Source: Pyrenophora tritici-repentis
Taxonomy: Eukaryota; Ascomycota; Dothideomycetes; Pleosporales; Pleosporaceae
Length of the DNA: 64,000 nucleotides
Assembly: GCF_003171515.1 (NCBI RefSeq)
Contig: NC_089390.1
Span: 9,676,274 to 9,740,273, forward strand
Direction of reading: 5' to 3'
In this document: positions 56,201 to 64,000 of the stretch, in pieces
Numbering within the stretch: the first letter of the stretch is position 1
How the letters are laid out: every line of letters starts with the position of its first letter
Made by a program: the position numbers and the translations under genes
The notes under the pieces: model-generated
Told to the model about the DNA's origin: nothing
What the model saw: only the letters and a program-made list of their open reading frames with translations
Database searches by the model: none

Positions 56201-58674
56201 CTACTCAAACCCCTCATCAACCCTGCCCCCTCCCTCCCCCTCCCTCCTCTCCACCGCCAAAGCCGCCGGACTCAACGGACCCACACCACCACCCATACCC
56301 TCGCCCGCAACCATCAGACTCTTGCGTTTAGCTCTGGGGCTTTTATCTAGGGCTTCTGGTTGTATATCTTCTACTTTTGCACCCTTCACGCCGCCTTCTT
56401 CACCGTCGTCATCATCGCTAGTCTGGGCAGCCCTCCGATCAGGCAAATCATCATCATCAACATAGCCCTGATTCAGCAGTCTAAGCCCCATGATTTGTTG
56501 GCGGAGCAAGTCAATAAAAAGCTGCATATCATCATACGGCAACTTGCCCACACTGCCCAGCCCCACACTCCCCGGCGTACCAGAATGTTCAATCCGCGTG
56601 TTGAACAATTTGAGCGCCGTATCCAGCGCCCGTTCAGCCTGTACGGCTTTTTCCTGTTGGAACCAATTCTGCGCGGCGAGAACAGCCCAGAGCGCGGCTT
56701 TGCGACGGCGGGAGCCGAGTTTGTAATGGCCGGTGCCCGTGCGGATGGCGTAGCAGGCCGAGATGCGCTCGGTGATGAGGGCGTGGCCGGCGGGGCCCAC
56801 GAGGTGGGCATCTAGGATGCGGGTGGCCCAGCGTGCGGCGTCGTCTGCGGCGGCGGGGCCACGGAGGCGTAGGAGTTCGAAGCTGAGGACTAGGGTGCGG
56901 AGGGCGTAGTATGGGGCTGCGGAGCGTTGGCGGTCGGTGTAGGAGTAACTGGCTGCTTCGATCCAGGCGTCGATGTTTTCAGCGCGGGTTTTGGGGGTTG
57001 AAGAAAGGGGTTGCGGGTTCATGAGGGCGGAGAGGGCGGCCATTTCTGCGGCGCCGGCGTAGTGGCGCCAGGCTTTGTCGTTTTGGAAATCCGTCCGTAA
57101 AATATCGTAGGTGCTGAGGGCGAGCTTCCAGTCGCGGAGCATGAAGCAGTAGTCTGCTAGACGGCGCATTATGGCTTCTGGTGCGTCTGGGCGGTAGAAG
57201 CCTTGCAGGCTGTCGTAGTTTGAGTTGCTGGAGATTGTGGATGATGACGAGGAGCTGGTGCGGGAGCTACCAAACGGTGTCCACCGCTTCGACAGCGACA
57301 TGAAGCGGCCTGAGAGACCGCGGCGGCGGGACAGGATTTGCTCGTTCCATGTCGACACGCTGCGTTCCATGTTGGGGATGATGGATTGCGTTACTAGTTC
57401 GCGGATGAAGGTGCGGAGACTACTGATGTCCGAGTCGGGGAAGTAGGGCGCTGGGTCTGTTATGTCGTCTGTGGTTTCTATTCGAGGGTGAGTATGTATA
57501 GGGTGTAGGAGTAAGGGGTATAAGGAGATGTACCTCGTCGTTGAATCTCTGCTAGTTCCTCCGACGCAGACATCCACTCGCATGTCGGTAGACGTACACT
57601 ATCGTCATCCGAAGCTATGCATTGCTGGCTTTTGAGCCGCAAAAGGTGGCAGTGTAGTCCGAAATGGCGCTTCATCGAATCAAAAGTCTGGTTCGATTTC
57701 GCAATGTCGCCCGTTTCCTCATCATGTATTAAGACGTAATATCGTAAGAAGTCGTTTTCGACCCATTGCGGAAACCGCAGGTCGCCGTCATGCTGCCTAT
57801 TGTACAGTCTACGTAGCTCTTCTATTGGGTGGGGGTTGCGCGAGCTGATGGCTATTATGCCAGCTACGGGATGGGAGAAAGTCTCGTGGGGTACCACAGG
57901 TAGTCCAGACAGTAGACGGCGGAGGTATAGGGTGTGAAAGGGGGATGATGTGCTGTCTGTCTGCGGCACAGGCGCTTCGCCCTTGTTCATGTAGTCGGGC
58001 ACGGGGTCCTGTCTGTTGAACTCGGAGTATTGCAGATGACGGTCCACGAGCTCTTCAATCTGCGACACGTCACCGCCCGTCCGCCTTGGCCGTCGTATAG
58101 AGCTCGTCGACGTCCGCTGTCCTCCCGTGTCTACCCGCAAGTCGGGATATGCATCGTCGACGCCGATGAAGCGCACGCCAAAGTCGTCCCAGCTCTTGCT
58201 TGCCCCATTGCTATCTCTTATCGTGACCTTGCCCGGCACGGATTCGCCAAATGGCCGAAGTAACTGCAATAGCCCCCCCTCCAACCCCTTTGCACGTATC
58301 AACTCATCCGTCTGCGCATCCGCGAGGACGGCGACACATGGCACAAAGGCCTGCTGAATCAGCGTACGGTACTCGTCCGATACACCAGGCGGCAGAGTAC
58401 TGGGCGTGCCTGTCCCGCTCAATCGCGACCCCGGCGAGAAGACTGAGGGCTGAACGGTACTCTGGGTAGGCGTTGCGGCTCCCGAGTTGGGGCGCGACGT
58501 GGAGATGCTCGTGGTGGATTCAAACAGCTTGGACAGGCTAGGGTTTGAGCGGCGGTAAGGCAGACTGGCGAGAGAATCGGCAGGCGAGGCGCGGTGTCTA
58601 GGCAGGACCATAGAGGCCTCGATATCGGCCGGGTACTTTGGGAGTTTCGGCGTGGCATCTTGAGGCGGCGTCAT
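56201..58674 (-). CDS. trs85: TRAPP complex subunit Trs85 (TRAPPC8 family)
   Basis: Exons 57534-58674 and 56201-57477 sum to 806 codons, 805 residues. Trs85 defines the TRAPPIII form of the Rab/Ypt1 exchange factor, acting in autophagy and early secretory traffic. After a Ser/Pro-rich N-terminus, conserved segments are IQQAFVPCVAVLADAQTDEL, SPFHTLYLRRLLSGLPVVPHE, HPVAGIIAISSRNPHPIEEL and FLRYYVLIHDEETGD. The second half has ISSLRTFIRELVTQSIIPNM and YRPDAPEAIMRRLADYCFML, then DWKLALSTYDILRTDFQNDK and a helical repeat region. The tail after about 700 is low complexity. The start at 58674 is the only ATG consistent with the N-terminal layout. It shares a short promoter with the CCA1-TTI2 gene. 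Confidence 0.93.
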
Positions 58675-59035
58675 GGGAGGCTAGGGCGATGCGCCCGCGG
58701 GGTTCTGGATGCGCGCGGAAGGTCTGAGGCCGTCGGCATGTATCCTGCTTGTCCTGTTTGTCGTCGACGCGGGCTGGCGGCAGGAGATGCTTAATTGCAT
58801 ATGCGAGCCGGGTTGTAGTTGGGCGAGTGTGACCATGTTGGTGATGCTACATCGTCGCCGTTGCGGCCGCTGCGCTTTGTGAGTGGACGAAATGCCGCCT
58901 CTCCCTCCGGAACTTTGTCCTTGCAGCAGAGTTAAATCACGCTTTCCACTTTCAAGTCTGTCGTTCTTAGACATTCACTGTACGTTTCTGTACGTTTCTG
59001 TCACAGCGTTTTCCTTCTTTCTCTGACTCACACGC
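58675..59035. promoter_or_regulatory. Bidirectional promoter between trs85 and cca1-TTI2
   Basis: 361 bp separate the two divergent start codons. A direct repeat TGTACGTTTC occurs at 58979-58998, and the CTCACACGC run before 59036 is CT/CA-rich, as in fungal leaders. No specific operator could be named. Confidence 0.6.
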
Positions 59036-62006
59036 ATGTCGTGGGCGAGTCGAGCCTGCCGCATTTGCTCACCACGCACTTTCTCACGTCTGTACAAACG
59101 TGACTTGCTTGCACTCACCATTCGACCTCTCCATACCACCACACTTTCTCTCACCCGCCAAATACCTCGCATGTCCCGAGGCAGCTCTCCGGAACTGCAA
59201 CCACCAAGCCCCAAACGGCGCAGAATTGTTGCACCAACTCAATTCATTCAGCCTTTCGGGACCATGACCTCCGAGGATGCCCCATCAGTCCAATTGGAAC
59301 TAACTGAAGTCGAGACCAAGCTAAGACAACTGTTGCTCGATGTTGCCGCTTATATCGACGAGGCCCCTTCTAATGGAGACGCTACTGCCGTGCAGGTACC
59401 AGAGCACCTTGCAAACGAAAAGATCACGCTTCGTTGGACGGGAGGATGGGTGCGAGACAAGCTCTTGAAAGTCGGCAGCAACGACATTGATGTTGCCATC
59501 AACAAGATGACCGGGGAGCACTTTGGCCTCAAGATGCAAGAGTATCTTGAAATCCCAGGCAATGCAGAGAAACACGGCCTCATTGAACCCAACGATGACC
59601 TCGATGCACGCGACAAGACCAAGAAGATTGCCCCGGGTCTGCACAAGATTGAGGCGAACCCCGAAAAGTCAAAGAACCTCGAAACAGCCACGACCAAAAT
59701 CATGGGCATTGACTTGGATCTGGTCAATCTAAGGAAAGAGACTTACAACGAAGTCTCTCGCAACCCGCAGATGGAGTTTGGTACAGCTGAAGAAGACGCC
59801 ATGCGCCGCGATGCTACCGTAAATGCCATGTTCTACAACCTCCACACATGCCAGGTTGAGGACTTTACAGGCCGTGGACATGACGACATGGCTGCCAAGA
59901 TCATTCGAACGCCGTTGGAGCCCTATCAAACATTCAAGGATGATCCCTTGCGAGTACTCCGGCTGATTCGTTTCGCCAGCCGTCTCGACTACACCATCGA
60001 GCCTGAGACTGCAAAGGCCATGGGAAACGCAGACATCCAGGATGTGCTGAAGATCAAGATCAGCCGCGAACGTGTCGGCATTGAACTCGAGAAGATGCTC
60101 AAGGGTCCTCGGCCGCGTATGGCGCTGGAGCTGATTGACCGCTTTGGCCTCTACCGGACCGTCTTTACAGACCCGACGCGCGAGTTGCCTACTGAACCCG
60201 AAACAGCCTACTTTACGCCTGCATACGACTTTGTTGAATCGGTTGTCAAGAAGAGTGGCGAGGTACCTACTGCTATTCCAGACATCCTCATGAGAAACGA
60301 GGATGAAAAGTACCTGGCTTGGGTCTGCGCTACGATGATGCCTTGGGCTGATGCGCCCACTGTACCCCATCAGAAGCCCTTGCAACGGCCATACTTTGTC
60401 GCTTACCTAGTCGCTCGTGAGGGTTTCAAGGCGCCAAACAAGATCTGTGACATTGTTGCCACATGCCTGAGCAACAGCGAGGAGATTCGTAACCTTGTCG
60501 CTCAGTGTGCAAAAGGCCTTCGACGACCTGATACCATTAACCCGACCAGCGACGCCACAGCTCGGGATACTCTGGGAATGGCCATTCGCCGGTGGGGCTC
60601 TACATGGAGAACGCAAGTCTTGTTCAATCTCGTCTACGAGGTTGTGCTAGGACGTGTATCCAAAGAAGGTAAGTTTCAATCAATGCTCCAAGACGTACAC
60701 ATGCTAACCATCTACAGAACTTCTCCGTTCCTACTCCAGCTTCCTCAATCGGGTAACTGAGCTCAAGATCCTCGAAGCAGATACCTTCAGACCTCTACTC
60801 AAAGGCACAGACCTTGCCAAGGCACTCGGTACAAAGCCTGGCCCTTGGATGAAGGACGCCCTCGACGTGGTCATGGCCTGGCAGCTACGCAATCCCGATA
60901 TCACGGACCCCGCCGCCGCTATCGAGGCCGTCAAGGCTTCTAGGGGCGAGAAAACCGATAGTGAGCTTCCCCTTCGCCTGGCATCACACTTTCTTCAGCT
61001 TACCATTCCACCTCTCTTCCCGCAGAATAAGCCCTCGTCGAATGCACTGGAAGCTTCGCGGCAACCGGCGCCGTGGAAGGAGGCGGGGAATCAATACGCG
61101 CTGGATTTGCTGGAGTGGACGATTGGCTCACTAGGCCAAAAGTCGATAGAAGCGAAATGGCACTTCCTGATGCCACCCATACTCAAGATGATTGACGATG
61201 TCGACGTGCAGTGGAAAGCAAAGGGCTGTCATATACTTGGTCTGCTTCTTGGACGGCTGCAAAAAGCAGGCGATGCATCCAAGAAAGAGTCAAACTTTCT
61301 GCAGCGCACGGGTTATCACCACATCTTTGCGGACGCTCTACTTCCCTTGTTTACATATATCCCCTCGATAACACCGGAGCAAGAATCAGTCACACTGTTC
61401 AAAGCAGTCTTGGTTGCTGTAACTTTGCTCGCTCTGCTTCTCCCTACCGATACGAATAACGGCGACAACAGAGAGCAATTCCTAGATAAAATCCTTCGTC
61501 AGGGTATACTCTCCCCCCTTGCGCACTTTCCCACTCCGTCGTCGTACCCTGAACTTGCTACGTTGATCATGTCTCACGTGCCCGTGGTACAAGGTCACAT
61601 GGGCATAGACACTGTCAAACACCTGCCCGACCTTGTACCTCTGCTCTCGGGTATCCTGCAAGAGCCCTTTGCACTCGCTCACATACGGCTGCTGGATGCC
61701 GCGCTCGGCGCTCTGCAGAGTGTGATGCTGAGTGCTTGGCCTAGGCTGCACAACTACCGCGCAAATATCATGATGGGGTTGTGCGTGCTGTGGAGTACTT
61801 GTCTGGAAGAGCAGAAGAAGCCTAGTGGTCAGGACGTCGAAGGTGTCAAAGCGCAGGTCAAGGACACGGTTGCGATGCTTGATGCGGTTATGCAAGGCCA
61901 GGAAGACGGGCTGGTGGATACGTGGAACCAGGAAAAGTGCAATGTGGTTCAGGCAGCACCGGGGTTTGAGGACTTGTTTGCAGAGTGCGGTGTCGTGGCC
62001 AAGTAA
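59036..62006 (+). CDS. cca1: CCA-adding tRNA nucleotidyltransferase fused to a TTI2-like domain
   Basis: Exons 59036-60668 and 60718-62006 sum to 974 codons, 973 residues. Residues 1-45 look like a mitochondrial presequence. Class II CCA-adding enzyme motifs follow: WTGGWVRDKLL with DIDVAI (catalytic Asp pair), RRDATVNAMFYNL, DPLRVLRLIRFASR and the SRERVGIELEKML block. The usual C-terminus GPWMKDALDVVMAWQLRNP ends near 619. Without a stop the frame continues from about 627 to 973 as a TTI2-type region: FLQLTIPPLF, PWKEAGNQYALDLLEWTI, HFLMPPILKMIDDVDVQWKAKG, LLGRLQK, FADALLPLFTYIPSITPEQES, DTVKHLPDLVPLLSGILQEPF. CCA1 matures cytosolic and mitochondrial tRNAs; TTI2 belongs to the TTT complex that stabilises PIKK kinases. 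In-frame ATGs at 59171 and 59264 could give non-mitochondrial forms. Confidence 0.9.
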
Positions 62007-63624
62007 CAATTAGATTGTCACCATGTTACGAATTGAACACCAGTGAATCTGCCGATACAAATTCCCTTGGCTTATCAGTATGTCACTATTGATGATGATA
62101 TTTCTTTTTCGATCGATATCTTGCTCACGTGTAGGTTTACCTACTACATCGAGGCTGCTGCTGCTGCCTTCCTGCACGATGACGCCACAACTTGCAGGGT
62201 AAACTGCCAGATTGCAGATGGCGTGCATGCCCGGGAAGTTCTTTACCGCGTGTAGCCCTGCTCACAGTGGAGAAACGAACCTGTTCACACGTCGGAACTA
62301 AATGCCGTGCTCCAGCTGCCACTACTCGCGGATACTTGCATCAGCAGACAACGTCACGTCAGCCTGCAAGCTAAGGTTCGCGTTAACTACCTCGATACCG
62401 ATACGTTGATGTTGCAATGGTGTGGCTGATAATGTGGCTGTGCGCAGGCTTCCCTCGTCCTGTCATGCAAAAGCTAAAACAGGCGGGCTGTGCATGTCAT
62501 GTCAGAAAGGTGGGCGGGTTAGGTAGTGTAGTTACGGCCAAGGCATTCTAGCGGTTTTCTTACACTCGCCTTAGCTGTGGATGGGGAAAGCTTTGTTGAT
62601 TCTGAAGCCGTGGGCGCGTTATTGAAGGCTCGGGGATGGGCTTGGCAAGCGTGGATTGCGTACGTCAGTAGCGGCCCGCAGACCCCTGTCGTTGATGATG
62701 AGGTTATTGGCCGCTTGTTTGGCCGACGCGCGTTCAGGATGGAAGTGGCAACTAGGAGTTTGCTGGGCAAGGCAAGGCGTCATGTGAGTGGTATTGGTAT
62801 TGGTATTGTATTTGCAGCCTTCTGGGCAGTCTAGAAGCAATAGGCATTTGCAAAGCTTAGAGGCTTGGGTTATAGGACTGGTGCAGCATAGCGGAGAGAA
62901 TTGAACTTGTTCGAAACGTGGGGCCAATGAGAAAGGCGCGCTCGGACTATTTTGGTCGATCTTGGCAGGTGTGCAGGTCGTGGCTTCCCTGTCGAGATTC
63001 ATGGTCGACTGGTCTTTGTGGAGGAGAAACACAGCACATGCGTCTAGGGACATTGTCAATGCAGCAATAGAGGCGGGGCTCAAACGCGCACAGTGAAATA
63101 GTAAAGTCTCTCGTTGCGAATCTGCCGCATGCAGAGTCTCGACGTCAGGTCGATCTCAACAAGCTCGGACGCCAGGCTTTTGTCGAGGTGGCTTGCCCGA
63201 TGCAGCCCCCTTGCCATGTTACGCCTCTTCAGGCCGTGCCTGCCGCTGCAAATGTGCCTGCCTTTGCTACCACACATGTCCTTCGTGTTCGCCTTGTCTC
63301 TCTATACTACACGCTGCGGCACACCTCGACACTCGACTCCGCACTTCGAGGGTGCTGCGCGACGACACCACCCTTCACCACAAACTACGCCTGCTCAGTG
63401 ACAAGGCGGGCTCGAGAAACCTACCCAAGATCATGGCCAGAGCTTACGTCGCGAACTCCACAACGACTACCACAACCTGCCTTGTTAGCTCCAACCAGGA
63501 CATTACCGCCTTGTCGTCGCCTTCGCATCCCCCGCCAACACCTTGCAACATCTCGTCGCGTCCCGGAGCCGCCCCCTTCTCTCTCCTCGACGACTGCGGC
63601 GCATTCACGCGAAACCGGGTGCCA
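62007..63624. other. Intergenic, nothing recognised
   Basis: Short open frames on both strands have no motif or splice continuity. From about 63.2 kb the sequence becomes CT/CA-rich, as expected for the leader of the following gene. Confidence 0.5.
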
Positions 63625-64000
63625 ATGAATCTCGAGCTCTCCACTTCAGACCGCGCCCACTGGCTGAGTCGACTGCGCTCATGTCTGCGGCTGTTGATCA
63701 TCGTGCTCAGCGGCGCCGTCGTCTGCATGCTCATGCACACGTTTGAAATCTATCGCGGGAACCGGTACATTGATCTGCGCAAAGGGGAACTTCCCATGGT
63801 CTGGCCTGCACACACCAACCTCGCGCCTACCATTATCCTCTTCGCCATTGCCGCCGGCAACTTCCTCGCCTCGGTCGCCATCCTCAGCCTCTCGTTCAAG
63901 CGCTCGTTTCGCCGCCCGTTTCGCTCTCGCGACCTTTATCGTATTGTAGCCGGTAGCTTTGGCGTCATCATGTGGGTTACGGCGCTTGTCGTCTTCAACT
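63625..64000 (+). CDS. Membrane protein, N-terminal part (runs off the window)
   Basis: An open frame from ATG at 63625 (GTGCCAATGAAT) stays open for 125 codons to the window edge. It has at least three hydrophobic segments: LLIIVLSGAVVCMLM at about 25-38, TIILFAIAAGNFLASVAIL at about 71-89, and IVAGSFGVIMWVTALVVF near the end. Basic loops (KRSFRRPFRSRD) separate the second and third. The pattern resembles small four-TM proteins common in dothideomycetes; the family and function are not recognised. Confidence 0.65.
   Translation, partial: MNLELSTSDRAHWLSRLRSCLRLLIIVLSGAVVCMLMHTFEIYRGNRYIDLRKGELPMVWPAHTNLAPTIILFAIAAGNFLASVAILSLSFKRSFRRPFRSRDLYRIVAGSFGVIMWVTALVVFN

Noticed and set aside
62577..62834. 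85-codon frame starting MDGESFVDSEAV
   Set aside because: Short, no motif, ends in a GI repeat encoded by a GGTATT microsatellite; no splice continuation found.

Overview
The window is nuclear DNA of a filamentous ascomycete, most likely a dothideomycete of the Pleosporales type. The grounds are many 44-75 bp introns with GT..CTAAC..AG signals, fungus-restricted families (Zn2Cys6 regulator, fungal rhodopsin-like membrane protein, GH72 glucanosyltransferase, Atp25, Trs85), a pogo/Fot1 transposon carrying a repeat-induced point mutation (RIP) signature, and a Ty1/copia element. The order is inferred from family resemblance; no phylogeny was run.

Layout. 1-3.9 kb: the 3' part of a Zn2Cys6-type regulator followed by a 14-TM-type MFS exporter. 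4.1-19.6 kb: a long gene-free block of degenerate tandem repeats with an underlying period of about 130-140 bp (66 bp in its last part). It is strongly pyrimidine-rich on the plus strand and repeatedly shows a TATA-like box, a CT tract, CTAAAA and ATG. Three insertions sit in it: a RIP-inactivated pogo-like transposon (5070-6923, TA target duplication), a copia element with identical LTRs that lacks protease and integrase core (11842-15632, GTATG duplication), and a solo LTR (16365-16562, TCCAC duplication).

19.8-38.6 kb: mostly ordinary genes, namely a rhodopsin-like 7TM protein, NMD3, a hypothetical protein apparently shortened by TAG stops, an Atp25-like protein, a bZIP factor, a secreted beta-propeller protein, a GPI-anchored GH72 enzyme and two nuclear or coiled-coil hypotheticals. 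A 128-bp hAT-type MITE lies at 26 kb. 38.6-41.3 kb is empty.

41.3-64 kb: an FMN-binding PNPOx-like gene with two apparent 1-bp frameshifts in C6 runs, DNA polymerase delta subunit 3, tubulin cofactor D, a multiply broken CorA-like pseudogene, an OTU protease, TRAPP subunit Trs85, a CCA-adding enzyme fused in frame to a TTI2-like domain, and the start of a membrane protein.

Most genes are housekeeping functions with no shared pathway. The regulator/MFS pair is the only obvious functional neighbourhood. The most unusual items are the repeat block and the CCA1-TTI2 fusion. Exon borders were built by hand from splice signals and frame continuity; for the spliced genes assembled this way the exon lengths sum to whole codons.
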